Assembly: GCF_001955655.1 (NCBI RefSeq)
Contig: NZ_MSPW01000001.1
Location: forward strand, 733,645 to 797,644
DNA from: Viridibacillus arenosi
GTDB lineage: Bacteria; Bacillota; Bacilli; Bacillales_A; Planococcaceae
DNA length: 64,000 nt
Reading direction: 5' to 3'
Shown: piece after piece, positions 1-9,306 of the stretch
Layout: every line of letters starts with the position of its first letter
Position numbering within the stretch: position 1 is the stretch's first letter
Made by a program: the position numbers and the translations under genes
Notes under the pieces: generated by a model
Databases searched by the model: none
Told to the model about the DNA's origin: nothing
Seen by the model: the letters and a program-made list of their open reading frames with translations, nothing else

Positions 1-198
1 AACAAAAATTACGGTAGCTACTATGAATGCAATTTGTGAATAGTAAGGAAAAACAAAGAATCGAGAAACGATCATTAATATAAAACTAACACTCAATGCG
101 ACTAGTAGTCCCAACTGAATTTTAGTAAATAAATGCTCAAGAAAAAGGCTCGTTTTTGCCTTTTTCAATGCGTGTGCTAAACGACTTTGACCGTTCAT
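1..198 (-). CDS. Membrane protein, partial (C-terminus outside window)
   Basis: Only the first 66 codons are present. The ATG at 198-196 follows a GAGGAGG ribosome binding site that overlaps the end of the upstream permease gene, 12 bp away. The visible part is a basic amphipathic start (NGQSRLAHALKKAK), then two hydrophobic stretches that look like membrane segments at roughly residues 34-46 and 51-66. It is the fourth gene of the operon that starts at 4366 and probably belongs to the same export or envelope system. Its family cannot be named from this fragment. Confidence 0.6.
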   Translation of the reverse strand, partial: MNGQSRLAHALKKAKTSLFLEHLFTKIQLGLLVALSVSFILMIVSRFFVFPYYSQIAFIVATVIFV

Positions 199-210
199 CG
201 ATTACCCTCC

Positions 211-1059
211 TCATTTCGCTTTTTTCATGTTAACACGTAGTCTCTTGATTGCTATAAACAGACAGACAAAGGTTACAATTGAATAGAAAATTAAATAACC
301 TGCCCAAATTGGAAAATGAATCTTCGTCACTTCATAGAAACTCTCCAACATTTCAGGGCTAATGAGTGTCATCATTAAAGCAATTGGATTAATCGTACCC
401 CAAAAATAAGCAAAAATTGATGGGTTACTTGTCACACCCGTTGTGCTTGAAACATTCATCTGCACTGAGATTAAAAAGAAAAACGCCGTAACACCTGTTA
501 AAAATAGCATCGATCCATACGTTACTATCATAGAGAGAATAGTTTTCCTAAGTATTGTCGAGAACATGACTCCAATACTTCCTATAGCAAGCATTGTCAA
601 AATCAAAAATGCGAAGATAACAAGTAATTGTGTAGGTGAAACGCCACCAAATAAAAACACTAAACTATAAATTGGTAACCCTGCAATTAATAACAGTATT
701 AAAAAAACGATGGATGAGCTCATTTTCCCAAAAATGATTTGGAAAGAAGATTGCGCTGTCGTTAGGAGAATATTTAACGTTTGTTTTTCACGTTCAGAAC
801 TAATTGAACCGGCTGTCATACCCGGCGTAATGAACAATGTTAAAGCTAGTTGGACAAAGGTCAACAAACTAAATAAAAGTACGCTTTCTTGCGAATTAAT
901 AAAACCACTTAAATTAAACTCCATTGATACAAAAATGAAACCAAAGACAAATATGCTAAGTGCTAGTAAATAAAACATGATGCCTGAAAAGCTTTTAAAG
1001 GCGCGGAATCTTAGCTTAAGTTCTTTTATAAGCACTGGATTAGTGAACAACGATCTCAT
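211..1059 (-). CDS. ABC-2 type transporter permease
   Basis: A 282-residue integral membrane protein with about six hydrophobic segments. It has the typical cytosolic motif after the second segment, SSEREKQTLNILLTT (about residues 86-100), which in ABC-2 exporters couples to the ATPase. It starts at an ATG with GGGAG upstream, and that start overlaps the stop of the ATPase gene by 4 bp (ATGA), so the two are translationally coupled. It would form the membrane channel partner of the ATPase at 1056-1985. The substrate is unknown. The large exported protein upstream suggests an envelope or cell-surface role; that part is inference. Confidence 0.85.
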   Translation of the reverse strand: MRSLFTNPVLIKELKLRFRAFKSFSGIMFYLLALSIFVFGFIFVSMEFNLSGFINSQESVLLFSLLTFVQLALTLFITPGMTAGSISSEREKQTLNILLTTAQSSFQIIFGKMSSSIVFLILLLIAGLPIYSLVFLFGGVSPTQLLVIFAFLILTMLAIGSIGVMFSTILRKTILSMIVTYGSMLFLTGVTAFFFLISVQMNVSSTTGVTSNPSIFAYFWGTINPIALMMTLISPEMLESFYEVTKIHFPIWAGYLIFYSIVTFVCLFIAIKRLRVNMKKAK

Positions 1060-1985
1060 TCTTCATCCACTCCCTTCGTAATAGCCATAAAGACATCTTC
1101 TAAATCTTTTTCTTCTTCCGCAAATGATAATATAGGAATATTTGCAAGTACTGCTTTTTTCAACAGTTCCATTTGCTCTTCATCTGAACCTCGATAACGG
1201 AAACTTAATTGCTGTTCACCTGTTTCAATTCCTGTTACAAAAGGATCTTCCTCAAAGAAACTTATAGCTTTTTCAAAACCATTTTTCAGCTTTACAGTCA
1301 ATACTTTTTCACCTTGTAATCGTGTTTGAATAGCTGCGACTGATCCATGAGCTATTAATTTCCCATTATCAATAACACCAATTTCATCACACATCTCCGC
1401 AAGCTCAGGGAGGATATGCGAAGAAATTAAAATCGTCTTACCCATTGATTTTAGCTGTTTCAAAATATCCCGCATTTCTATTCGAGCACGGGGGTCTAGA
1501 CCCGATGCCGGTTCATCCAAAATAAGAACTTTAGGATCATGAATAAGTGTTCTAGCTAAACAAAGACGCTGCTTCATACCGCGTGATAGTACATCTACAT
1601 ATTCATAACGTTTATGTGTTAAATTGACTAGTTCTAATAGTTGTGGAATTAACTTCTCACGCTCCGCTGCTGGAATACCATAACTTGAACCAAAGAAATC
1701 TAAATATTCATCTGCCTTCAATTGGTCATAGACACCAAAGAAATCCGGCATATATCCAATTAGTTTACGAATCTCCTCAGATTGTTTCGTTACACTTTTA
1801 CCATTAATCCATGCATCACCAGCTGTTGGTTGCAGCAATGTTGACAAAATAGAGAATGTCGTTGACTTACCCGCCCCATTTGCTCCAACAAAACCAAATA
1901 CTGTACCTTCACCAATTGAGAGATCCAGTCCTTGTAAAGCATAAAAAGAACCGTATTTTTTTGTTAACCCTTTAATTTCTATCAT
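1056..1985 (-). CDS. ABC transporter ATP-binding protein
   Basis: This 309-residue ATPase has all the nucleotide-binding motifs: Walker A GANGAGKST at about residues 34-42, signature LSRGMKQRL at about 133-141, Walker B VLILDEP at about 153-159, and an H-loop in ISSHILPE. A C-terminal extension of about 90 residues is typical of ABC-2 exporter ATPases of the CcmA/NatA group. It overlaps both neighbours by 4 bp, so the exported protein, ATPase and permease are made as one operon. AAAGGAGAG lies just before the ATG. The transported substrate is not evident. Confidence 0.9.
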   Translation of the reverse strand: MIEIKGLTKKYGSFYALQGLDLSIGEGTVFGFVGANGAGKSTTFSILSTLLQPTAGDAWINGKSVTKQSEEIRKLIGYMPDFFGVYDQLKADEYLDFFGSSYGIPAAEREKLIPQLLELVNLTHKRYEYVDVLSRGMKQRLCLARTLIHDPKVLILDEPASGLDPRARIEMRDILKQLKSMGKTILISSHILPELAEMCDEIGVIDNGKLIAHGSVAAIQTRLQGEKVLTVKLKNGFEKAISFFEEDPFVTGIETGEQQLSFRYRGSDEEQMELLKKAVLANIPILSFAEEEKDLEDVFMAITKGVDEE

Positions 1986-4366
1986 TCTTGGACCTCTCCT
2001 TTCAATTGCAATTCTGGTAACACAGTCCTCGGATCATTATATTTCCCTACATTCTTTATTAATTTATAAACAACTTGACCATCTTTTGAAATATATTGCG
2101 ATACGTCTTTATCTACTATAGATCTTGCATCGGATACTTCTTCAAACTTATCTTTTTTCACATTATATAAATTGATTGTTAAAGTTTGCATATCGGTATT
2201 GGCTAGTTGTAATTCTGTCCATTTCACTTTCTTATCTAAAATGGAATCAGGTATTGTCCAATTCACATCATATTCGCCATCATCAAGATACCAAGAATTA
2301 TTATCCTCAAAGGTTTGTTCAACGTACCCGCCCATCGTTGAATTAATCTCCTTAGTCATTGCGTTTGCAGGTAATACGAATTCACCAGATAAATTTGTTT
2401 TGGGATTAAAATTTTGGACAATTAAATTCAATGAAGATCTCTCAGCTTTTTGCGTTTTTAATTCAATTGGTAACAGCGCTTCATCTACCCATGCCACAAT
2501 GGCTGGTTGATCATTATCAACTAACATTTGATAAGCTAAGTTTTGAGCACTCTGCTGTCGATTTTTTATAAGCTCTTTTTTATTTTTTGCTGGTTCTACT
2601 CCTACCATGCCCATTTGCATAGGCGGTAATAATATAGACCCATTAATTGTTTGAGTTACTTTTAATGTCTCATCTGGTTCAATATCACCTAGTTCCAACC
2701 ACTTTACACCTGACCAAATTGAAACATCCTTAATTTTAAATGGGAAGTTATTTTTAACTGTACCTTTCACAGCCCCATTTTCTACGTCTAACTGGATATC
2801 TAAACGACCAATATCTTTAATTTGCGTATGACCAACCAAGCTATTTACAGCCCAATACCGGCTATTTCGAATCGTCAAGGATTGATGGTCGGCATATTGT
2901 TCCAACACCGCCTTTTGATGTACATCATTTAAGCTTTTGAAACCTGAATATGTAGTAGACATAGTCATTGATGTATCTTTTGGTGCCGTAAATTCAAAAT
3001 CACCACTGCGATTTGATAACAATGCTGATGCATAGATACCTGATAAGCTATTATCCCCATTAACTTTAAATACAGCAGTTTGCTGAATTTGCGGATTTAA
3101 TAGACGATCTTTTGCCCCGTACCAAAAGATGAACAATGAAGTGACAATTGCTAATACGGGAATAATCCACCATGCATGTTCTCGTTTATCTTTATTTTTT
3201 AGTAAGAAATAGAGTACTGGTCCTAAAATGAATATATATATAACAACAATCACTAGTAATAAAATAGCAGAGACTTGGAATGATGGAAAAATCTCATTTT
3301 GACTGACTAATTCCCAATTCATTTGACTTATTGTTGATTGTAGCGACTGGTTATTAACTTTCAAAGGAACTATTTTTTCAAGAAGTTTTGTGTAATCATC
3401 TTCTTTTGCCAAAGGAGCATTTCCTAGAGAAAAGGCCGTTTGAATAACCTCCCCCTTACCAACAGCAAGTGTAGCAACAAGCGGAGATTGATTTGCTTCT
3501 AATACCATTTCTGCATTTTCATTTAATTTGGCTTCGTAAGCTGTTACGTTTTCTTTAAAATTACCGCCTTTTGTTAACTTTCTGAGTGTCTCTTTAGATA
3601 CTGTTCGCTCTTCGCCTAAAGTCAACGGCAAATATTCTTTCAATAAACCAACTTCGGCATCTACGTTAATAGAAGCTCCGATAATTGCTTTACCACCATT
3701 TTTCACCCATTCAATAATGGCTTGTTGTTGTTCTTCTGATAAGTCAGCTAATTTATATTCGTCAATGACAAGTACATCCCCCGCTGACCAAGACGCTGCT
3801 TTTGATGGTATTGTGAAGTTAGTTAACTGTGCAACATCTATTACTTCCATTCTAGTTGCATTATTTTTGCCGAGTTTAGTGAAGCCTAATAACCGATCCG
3901 CATTACTTGTTAATGTGAAAACAATTGGAATATCGGCTTCAAGTAGTTGTGGATTGATATTTGCTTTACCAGTGTACTCAATAGATTTCCCCTTTTTCCA
4001 ACCACCTTCATAAAAATGAATCATTTGTTGATTTGATCCATTCCCAATGTAAGCATCAGAAAACTGTTCGAATGCTACTTCTATCGACTTCGTTTCATTT
4101 TCTCCAATTTCTACAGGGATAGCGATACCACTACCAGTATTATAGTCCTGCATTGAGTCAATAACGATATCGCCAGAAAATGCTGTTCCTGTATTCTTGA
4201 CTGTTATTGTAAGAGGTAATCCTCTGTTATATTTTCCTTTATTTGCAAATCCAACTGATGTCTTCACATCAAGCTTTGGTGCCGCAAATGCTTCCATTTG
4301 AATACCTGGTAAAAAACTAAATATTAATAAAAAACATGAGACCAATAGTAATAACCTACTTCGCAA
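1982..4366 (-). CDS. Large exported/membrane-anchored protein of ABC exporter operon
   Basis: A 794-residue protein with an N-terminal signal sequence (hydrophobic core at residues about 5-21, AFA-type cleavage region). A long extracellular part of about 340 residues with beta-rich, CARDB-like character follows. Two adjacent membrane segments lie at about 362-388 and 397-415, and then a second long domain of about 380 residues. The stretch VLVIDEYKLADLS followed by a glycine-rich turn resembles the glutamine-amidotransferase-like fold seen in such Bacillales envelope proteins; this is a weak impression. The start is TTG, preceded by AGAGGGGGG about 8 bases upstream. It is the first gene of a four-gene operon with an ABC-2 exporter. 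Confidence 0.7.
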   Translation of the reverse strand: MRSRLLLLVSCFLLIFSFLPGIQMEAFAAPKLDVKTSVGFANKGKYNRGLPLTITVKNTGTAFSGDIVIDSMQDYNTGSGIAIPVEIGENETKSIEVAFEQFSDAYIGNGSNQQMIHFYEGGWKKGKSIEYTGKANINPQLLEADIPIVFTLTSNADRLLGFTKLGKNNATRMEVIDVAQLTNFTIPSKAASWSAGDVLVIDEYKLADLSEEQQQAIIEWVKNGGKAIIGASINVDAEVGLLKEYLPLTLGEERTVSKETLRKLTKGGNFKENVTAYEAKLNENAEMVLEANQSPLVATLAVGKGEVIQTAFSLGNAPLAKEDDYTKLLEKIVPLKVNNQSLQSTISQMNWELVSQNEIFPSFQVSAILLLVIVVIYIFILGPVLYFLLKNKDKREHAWWIIPVLAIVTSLFIFWYGAKDRLLNPQIQQTAVFKVNGDNSLSGIYASALLSNRSGDFEFTAPKDTSMTMSTTYSGFKSLNDVHQKAVLEQYADHQSLTIRNSRYWAVNSLVGHTQIKDIGRLDIQLDVENGAVKGTVKNNFPFKIKDVSIWSGVKWLELGDIEPDETLKVTQTINGSILLPPMQMGMVGVEPAKNKKELIKNRQQSAQNLAYQMLVDNDQPAIVAWVDEALLPIELKTQKAERSSLNLIVQNFNPKTNLSGEFVLPANAMTKEINSTMGGYVEQTFEDNNSWYLDDGEYDVNWTIPDSILDKKVKWTELQLANTDMQTLTINLYNVKKDKFEEVSDARSIVDKDVSQYISKDGQVVYKLIKNVGKYNDPRTVLPELQLKGEVQE

Positions 4367-4500
4367 TGGAAATTCCCCCCTCTTTCTTCTTTTAAATTAA
4401 TACGTTTTTTTAGTAATTTGGTTGCATAGATAACAAAAATATATATTTTTACAAAACAAGGAAAATATTTCTTATTATTTAAAATGATCTTTTAATACGC

Positions 4501-4538
4501 AAAAAACCTATAGTGCAAAATTACACTATAGGTTTTTA
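4501..4538 (-). terminator. Rho-independent terminator after dapL
   Basis: An inverted repeat with arms AACCTATAGTG and CACTATAGGTT, flanked by A-runs on the left and T-runs on the right. It can stop transcription from dapL on the minus strand. It also separates this operon from the ABC operon whose first gene begins at 4366. Confidence 0.8.
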
Positions 4539-5669
4539 TTATTTATAAACAGTAAATGAACGTAAAAATTGTTCTACAAATTGTATATTAACATTAACTA
4601 ATTCTTCATCTGGTTGTATAGCAGAATGATGAAGACCATATGGCGTATTTGCTCCTGTCCAGAACATAGCACCTGGTAAGTCTTTTAAAAAGAATCCAAA
4701 ATCTTCGCCAGTCATTGCTGGTGGGCATTCATAAGCTACAACCCCAGGAAACTGCTCGGCAAAGCGTAGTAAATCATACGCACAGTGCTCATCATTTTCC
4801 ACTTGATAATAAGATGAACCATAATCAATACTTACTTTACATTCATATGCTATTTCAGTCGCTCTACAAAGTGCTTCTATACGCTTTTTAATCAACTTCA
4901 TCGATTCTGCCGACATCGTTCGAATTGTACCCTCTAGCCGTGCATCTTCAGCAATTATATTCTGAACAGTACCCGAAGTCATCTTACCTATCGTTACTAC
5001 AGCGCTATCTAAAGGATTTATATTCCGACTGACGATTGTTTGAAGTTGAATCATTAGATTAGCAGCTGCTACTGTCATATCTCTCGTATTATGAGGATAT
5101 GCCGCATGTCCACCTACTCCCTTTAAATCGATAAAAAGCTCAGAGGTATTTGCAAATAGCATACCTGGTCTAGTTGCGATAGTCCCCACAGGATATTCAG
5201 GAGCGATATGTAAGGCGAAAATAGTATCAGGTACTAAATCAAGTCTTTCTCTTTGTAGCCATTCAAGCATAGGCTTTGCACCACCTGGACCTTCTTCAGC
5301 TGGTTGGAAGTATATAATTACAGTGTTTTCTGGTTGATTTTCTGAAAAGGCCTGTACTAACCCTAATGCGATAGTCATATGGAAGTCATGGCCACAAGCA
5401 TGCATAAAACCTTGATGCTCTGAAGAATAAGCCAATCCTGTATTTTCTGAAACCGGTAGACCGTCAATATCCGTTCGCCAACCAATTTTCAACTGTGGAT
5501 TTGAGCCATTAATCGTCACAATAATACCCGTTCGCCAAACGTCAATTTGAATATATGGTTTCCACAATTTTTCAATGATCGTGAGTAAATACTTTTGAGT
5601 TTTTTCTTCCTTAAAACCAACTTCCGGAATTTTATGTAGCTCTCGTCTAATTTCCAGTAAACTTTTCAT
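4539..5669 (-). CDS. dapL: N-acetyldiaminopimelate deacetylase
   Basis: An M20-family metallo-amidohydrolase of 376 residues, close to B. subtilis YkuR (374). It removes acetate from N-acetyl-L,L-diaminopimelate in the acetylase branch of lysine/DAP synthesis. Metal-binding motifs are visible: HACGHDFH in the first third, EEGPGG in the middle, and a late H near TPYGLHHS. The open frame extends 34 codons further upstream into dapH. The ATG at 5669 (MKSLLEIRREL) was chosen because it has a CAGGTG ribosome binding site, lies 13 bp after the dapH stop and matches the family start. It forms an operon with dapH. Confidence 0.93.
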   Translation of the reverse strand: MKSLLEIRRELHKIPEVGFKEEKTQKYLLTIIEKLWKPYIQIDVWRTGIIVTINGSNPQLKIGWRTDIDGLPVSENTGLAYSSEHQGFMHACGHDFHMTIALGLVQAFSENQPENTVIIYFQPAEEGPGGAKPMLEWLQRERLDLVPDTIFALHIAPEYPVGTIATRPGMLFANTSELFIDLKGVGGHAAYPHNTRDMTVAAANLMIQLQTIVSRNINPLDSAVVTIGKMTSGTVQNIIAEDARLEGTIRTMSAESMKLIKKRIEALCRATEIAYECKVSIDYGSSYYQVENDEHCAYDLLRFAEQFPGVVAYECPPAMTGEDFGFFLKDLPGAMFWTGANTPYGLHHSAIQPDEELVNVNIQFVEQFLRSFTVYK

Positions 5670-5682
5670 CTTATACACCTGC

Positions 5683-6396
5683 TTATAATTTACGAAGATC
5701 TTGCATAATTTCAGTTTTTGATTTTGTTTTCTCATCAATTTCTTTAATGACTTTTGCTGGCATCCCTGCAACTACTGTATACGGTGGCACATCTTTAGTA
5801 ACGACTGCTCCTGCTGCAACTACAGCACCTTCTCCTACCCTACAGCCTTCTAAAACAACTGCATTAGCACCAATCATTACTCTATCTTCAATAATAACTG
5901 GAGATGCGGAAGGTGGCTCGATTACACCCGCTAACACAGCTCCTGCTCCAATGTGACAATCTTTTCCTACCATTGCACGCCCGCCTAATACAACATTCAT
6001 ATCAATCATTGTACGATCGCCAATTTCAGCTCCAATATTAATGACACTCCCCATCATAATGACACAATTATCTCCTATAGTAACTAGATCACGGATAATA
6101 GCGCCAGGCTCAATACGAGAGTTGATACCTTTTAAGTCAAGAGTTGGTACCGCAGAATTTCTTCGATCATGTTCAACAACAAAATCGGCAATTTGTGCTT
6201 CGTTAGCTACTAAAGCTTTTTCAATTTCTGCCCATTCGCCAAATACAACAGCTGAATTACCTTCACCAAAAACTTTACTTCCCTCACCAAATGAAAGCTC
6301 TGCTACTTTTTCACCTTTTACATAAACTTTCACTGGTGTTGCTTTTTTTGCATTAGCTAAATAAGCAATAATTTCTTGCGCGTCTAATTTCTGCAT
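5683..6396 (-). CDS. dapH: Tetrahydrodipicolinate N-acetyltransferase
   Basis: A 237-residue acetyltransferase with an alpha/beta N-terminal domain and a left-handed beta-helix built of hexapeptide repeats from about residue 90 (IEPGAI, VTIGDN, AVVLEG, VVAAGA). It acetylates tetrahydrodipicolinate from acetyl-CoA, the first step of the acetylated DAP route, and is followed directly by the matching deacetylase. The length equals that of B. subtilis YkuQ (236). The ATG follows GGAGGACG. The pairing with dapL shows that the acetylase pathway, not the succinylase or dehydrogenase route, is encoded here. Confidence 0.95.
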   Translation of the reverse strand: MQKLDAQEIIAYLANAKKATPVKVYVKGEKVAELSFGEGSKVFGEGNSAVVFGEWAEIEKALVANEAQIADFVVEHDRRNSAVPTLDLKGINSRIEPGAIIRDLVTIGDNCVIMMGSVINIGAEIGDRTMIDMNVVLGGRAMVGKDCHIGAGAVLAGVIEPPSASPVIIEDRVMIGANAVVLEGCRVGEGAVVAAGAVVTKDVPPYTVVAGMPAKVIKEIDEKTKSKTEIMQDLRKL

Positions 6397-6459
6397 TGGT
6401 TACGTCCTCCTACTATTCTGAAAATATGGACTAATTGTACACGAAAAATAATAGTGTTG

Positions 6460-7368
6460 TCATTTCTTTTCTTCTGCACTATTCGAATAATCATAAAGAC
6501 ATTCTGCGTGTTTTTTCACAAGGTCTACAAATGCTGCTACTTGGCGCAATTCAAAAGAAGATTCATAACCAATAAGCCATGTATCGCGTGTTAACTCAAA
6601 CTCCTCTTCATTATTCGTCAGGGGGATCGTATTAACATCCTCATGCCCACTTAATGTAATAGAAGGTAAAATAGCGTATCCAATTCCGTTCAATGCCATT
6701 TGTTTGCAAGTCTCAATTTGATCTACCGTAATTTGCCGACGAGGATTAGACTTAAAATGACGTTGCCACCATTGTTGTATTTCCTGATAGTAATTAGAAT
6801 CACTTTTAAATTGAATAAATGGACGATCTGTTTCGAAAACTTCATCAATCTCTTTAATTTCTTTATCAACTAAGTACAACGTATCACGGAACAAGTGAAT
6901 CTTCGAGCCTTTCCAATCTGTATGTCCACGCACTATACCTACATGCGCCTCTCCTTCATAGAGAGATTTAACAATTTCTGAGCTCCAACCTGTGATCAGT
7001 GAAATTTTAGCCTCGGGATATTGTGTCATGAAATCTTTCAATACTTTCGGTAACCAAGTATGCCCTACAATCGATGCACATGCTATTTTCAATGTTCCGT
7101 GTACTTTCGAATTCAACGACTGAATCATTTCATAAATTTCTTCTTTTTTTGAAATTGTATCAATCGCATATTGTATGACTAACTCCCCTGCTGGTGTAGG
7201 TGTTAATCCTTTTTGAGAGCGTAAAAACAACTGTGCTCCCCAATCTTTTTCAATGGATTGTAAACGTTGAGAAAGTGCAGGTTGGGATAAAAATAAACGT
7301 TCAGCTGCTTTTCTCATATTGCCTTCCTCAGACAATACTTTTACAATTTGAGCTTCTGTTGTTGTCAT
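6460..7368 (-). CDS. ccpC: LysR-family regulator, CcpC/YkuM-like
   Basis: A 302-residue LysR-type regulator. The N-terminal winged helix-turn-helix lies at residues about 1-60 (AAERLFLSQPALSQRLQSIE). The substrate-binding-like effector domain begins near residue 90 (LKIACASIVGHTWLP). Position between darB and dapH and the overall sequence match B. subtilis YkuM/CcpC, a citrate-responsive repressor of TCA-cycle genes citZ and citB. That function is known for the family; here it rests on similarity and gene order. GGAGG precedes the ATG by about 10 bases. It is separated from darB by a terminator, so it probably has its own promoter. Confidence 0.8.
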   Translation of the reverse strand: MTTTEAQIVKVLSEEGNMRKAAERLFLSQPALSQRLQSIEKDWGAQLFLRSQKGLTPTPAGELVIQYAIDTISKKEEIYEMIQSLNSKVHGTLKIACASIVGHTWLPKVLKDFMTQYPEAKISLITGWSSEIVKSLYEGEAHVGIVRGHTDWKGSKIHLFRDTLYLVDKEIKEIDEVFETDRPFIQFKSDSNYYQEIQQWWQRHFKSNPRRQITVDQIETCKQMALNGIGYAILPSITLSGHEDVNTIPLTNNEEEFELTRDTWLIGYESSFELRQVAAFVDLVKKHAECLYDYSNSAEEKK

Positions 7369-7421
7369 CGAAAAGTAACCTCCTGTTCGTCCATATATGG
7401 CTTAAATCATTTATTATAAAT

Positions 7422-7458
7422 AAAGAAGGCCCCATTAATGGCGACCTTCTTTCATTTT
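7422..7458 (-). terminator. Terminator after cbpB/darB
   Basis: Arms AAAGAAGG and CCTTCTTT with a central CCATTAATGG, followed on the minus strand by a T-rich tail. It lies directly after the stop codon of the CBS-domain gene at 7465. Confidence 0.7.
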
Positions 7459-7464
7459 GTCATA

Positions 7465-7908
7465 TTAAGAATTGAATTGATAGATGTGTTTTTTTAGCTG
7501 TTTTAATATTACACGACGTGTCATAATCCCCATAAAGGTACCTTCATCATCAATTACGCATAAAAATGCATGATTAATTACAAGGTCTAACGCTCTTTGG
7601 AAATTATCCCCAATGTTTAATGTAGCCACTTTCTTATCCATTATTTCATCTACTTTAATATCTGTTAATCTCTCATACTCTATATGTTCCATTCCCAAAA
7701 TTGGTTCTGTGATCATACGCATGCTTAGCATGCCATGCAGACGGTATTTTGCATCAAGCACAGGTATAGACGAATAGCCAGTTTTCGTTAGGACAAGCAA
7801 GGCGTGCTCTGCATTATTCCCCATTTGAACATGTGCAACTTTCTCAGAAGAAATGATAAAATCAGTAATTGGCATTTCAAGGAACTCTCTGCTATTTAAG
7901 GACATCAT
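7465..7908 (-). CDS. darB: c-di-AMP-binding CBS-domain protein (CbpB/DarB, YkuL)
   Basis: A 147-residue protein made of two CBS motifs (about residues 15-70 and 85-140). It closely resembles B. subtilis YkuL/DarB as remembered, for example KVAHVQ, NAEHALLVLTKTGY, IPVLD and YRLHG. In B. subtilis and Listeria this protein binds c-di-AMP and, in its apo form, activates the (p)ppGpp synthetase Rel and pyruvate carboxylase. It thereby links potassium and second-messenger status to the stringent response. A KtrD potassium channel, another c-di-AMP-related process, is encoded at 25335. Confidence 0.9.
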   Translation of the reverse strand: MMSLNSREFLEMPITDFIISSEKVAHVQMGNNAEHALLVLTKTGYSSIPVLDAKYRLHGMLSMRMITEPILGMEHIEYERLTDIKVDEIMDKKVATLNIGDNFQRALDLVINHAFLCVIDDEGTFMGIMTRRVILKQLKKHIYQFNS

Positions 7909-8065
7909 AGTATTCTACTCCTTTTTCTGTTCCTCGTTTTAGAACAGCAAAATACTTATTAATCATATCACAGTCCCTCATAAAATTTCCATTTCTACAA
8001 ATAAATTTTTAATACAACATAATATAAATCCGCAAAATTGTATATTAATACAACTACACTAATAA

Positions 8066-8110
8066 AAAGATGTGAAGAGGGAATACTAAATATCCCTCTT
8101 CACATCTTTA
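8066..8110 (-). terminator. Terminator overlapping the stop of the 80-residue gene
   Basis: A perfect 17-bp inverted repeat, AAAGATGTGAAGAGGGA and its complement, with a short AT loop. It begins inside the stop codon at 8108-8110 of the small membrane protein gene. Confidence 0.85.
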
Positions 8111-8350
8111 TATCCATTGGTATTTCACGATATTGTAAAAAATTACAATGAAAACAAAAACAAAAGCTAGGCCATATACCCAAATAATTGGATTAAGCAT
8201 CGTTGGATTATCTTTAACAGCTTGACTAATCGGTTGATCATTATTATGAACAGCTTGTTGCTCCATTTTCGCAATGCGTCTCGTATAAGCATACCCGATA
8301 CCGCAAATAATTAATATTACTCCCATTAATGGCCAAGTCCACGTATCCAT
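8108..8350 (-). CDS. Small two-helix membrane protein
   Basis: An 80-residue protein with two membrane helices (about 6-22 and 56-76) joined by a polar, charged linker of about 30 residues. The ATG has GGAAGTG upstream. The coding frame runs exactly into a strong terminator, which supports expression of a single-gene unit. I do not recognise the family. Confidence 0.7.
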   Translation of the reverse strand: MDTWTWPLMGVILIICGIGYAYTRRIAKMEQQAVHNNDQPISQAVKDNPTMLNPIIWVYGLAFVFVFIVIFYNIVKYQWI

Positions 8351-8410
8351 AGCGTCACTTCCTTCTTACTTGTTTCGCTAAGTATGTGCATTAATTTGCT
8401 ATTTTAGTCC

Positions 8411-9178
8411 CTAGAATGGATACTGATTTAAGTGTTGTCCACCATCAAGGGTGACAACTTCCCCATTCATGTAAGATGCCTTATCTGACATCATAAACGT
8501 TGCTAAATCAGCAATTTCTTCCGGTTTTCCTAATCGACCAAGTGGCACTGACTGTAATGTACGCTTCGCTGCTTCTTCAGATTGCCATAACTTATCAGCT
8601 CCGCCAGTTCTTTCAATCGGCCCAGGAGCAATTGCATTAATTCTGATACCATACTGTCTTCCCCATTCAACCGCAAGTGTTCTAGTTAAAGATAATACGC
8701 CAGCTTTTGCTGCTGCTGAATGAGCAACTCCTGGACCAGCATCCCACGCATATGTTGCGACCATATTAAGAATGGAACCTTTTATTTTGTTATCCATCCA
8801 ATACTTTCCTACTTCTTTTGAACAATAAAATGTGCCATTTAATACGATATCAATAACAGATTTCCATCCATTAGGTGATAAATCCTCAGCACGAACGATA
8901 AAGTTTCCTGCAGCATTATTTACCAGGCCGTCTACTTGCCCAAAGGTATCTACTGCAAACTTTAACATTCCTGTAACATGCTCAGGTTGCCTTACATCCA
9001 TTTGGAAGATGGCAATATTGTTCCCGTCTCTTGAAATTTCATCCTTTGCGTTTTTTAGACGCTCTAAATCACGACCTGTAATGACAACGTTTGCACCTTC
9101 TTCTACAAACGTCTTTGCCATGTATTTCCCCATTCCATTTGAACCGCCTGTGATAATAATTGTTTTCCCCTTTAACAA
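8411..9178 (-). CDS. fadH: 2,4-dienoyl-CoA reductase, SDR family
   Basis: A 255-residue short-chain dehydrogenase with the NADP-binding motif TGGSNGMGK at about residues 11-19, NNAAGNF at about 88-94 and SAAAKAG near residue 154. The C-terminus (GGQHLNQYPF) and the block APGPIERTGG match B. subtilis FadH/YkuF as remembered. It reduces 2,4-dienoyl-CoA intermediates so that unsaturated fatty acids can enter beta-oxidation. The start is TTG at 9178-9176 with AAAGGGGG 7 bases upstream. A FadR-type operator covers the promoter, which fits a fatty-acid-degradation gene. Confidence 0.92.
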   Translation of the reverse strand: MLKGKTIIITGGSNGMGKYMAKTFVEEGANVVITGRDLERLKNAKDEISRDGNNIAIFQMDVRQPEHVTGMLKFAVDTFGQVDGLVNNAAGNFIVRAEDLSPNGWKSVIDIVLNGTFYCSKEVGKYWMDNKIKGSILNMVATYAWDAGPGVAHSAAAKAGVLSLTRTLAVEWGRQYGIRINAIAPGPIERTGGADKLWQSEEAAKRTLQSVPLGRLGKPEEIADLATFMMSDKASYMNGEVVTLDGGQHLNQYPF

Positions 9179-9193
9179 TTACGATTCCCCCTT

Positions 9194-9211
9194 TGAATGA
9201 ATATTCATTCA
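9194..9211 (-). promoter_or_regulatory. FadR operator of fadH
   Basis: A perfect 18-bp palindrome, TGAATGAATATTCATTCA. It fits the TGAATGA-N4-TCATTCA operator known for the B. subtilis TetR-family repressor FadR (YsiA), which is released by long-chain acyl-CoA. It lies just downstream of the predicted -10 box, where bound repressor would block transcription of fadH. Confidence 0.9.
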
Positions 9212-9213
9212 TA

Positions 9214-9242
9214 ATTTTACCATACTTCGGAATTGCTGTCTT
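9214..9242 (-). promoter_or_regulatory. Sigma-A type promoter of fadH
   Basis: On the minus strand, AAGACA (-35) and TAAAAT (-10) are separated by 17 bases. The FadR palindrome begins 2 bases after the -10 box. Confidence 0.6.
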
Positions 9243-9257
9243 TATTTCGGAATAAAA

Positions 9258-9293
9258 ATAAAAACCTTAATGGTTGTTAGCTCATTAAGGTTT
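9258..9293 (-). terminator. Terminator after the GGDEF/EAL gene
   Basis: Arms AAACCTTAATG and CATTAAGGTTT, followed on the minus strand by a T-rich tail. It is placed directly after the stop at 9307. Confidence 0.8.
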
Positions 9294-9306
9294 GCATTTA
9301 TTATGT

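Noticed and set aside
4539..5771. 410-residue version of dapL
   Set aside because: The extra 34 codons lie inside dapH in another frame and lack a ribosome binding site; the ATG at 5669 fits spacing and family length.
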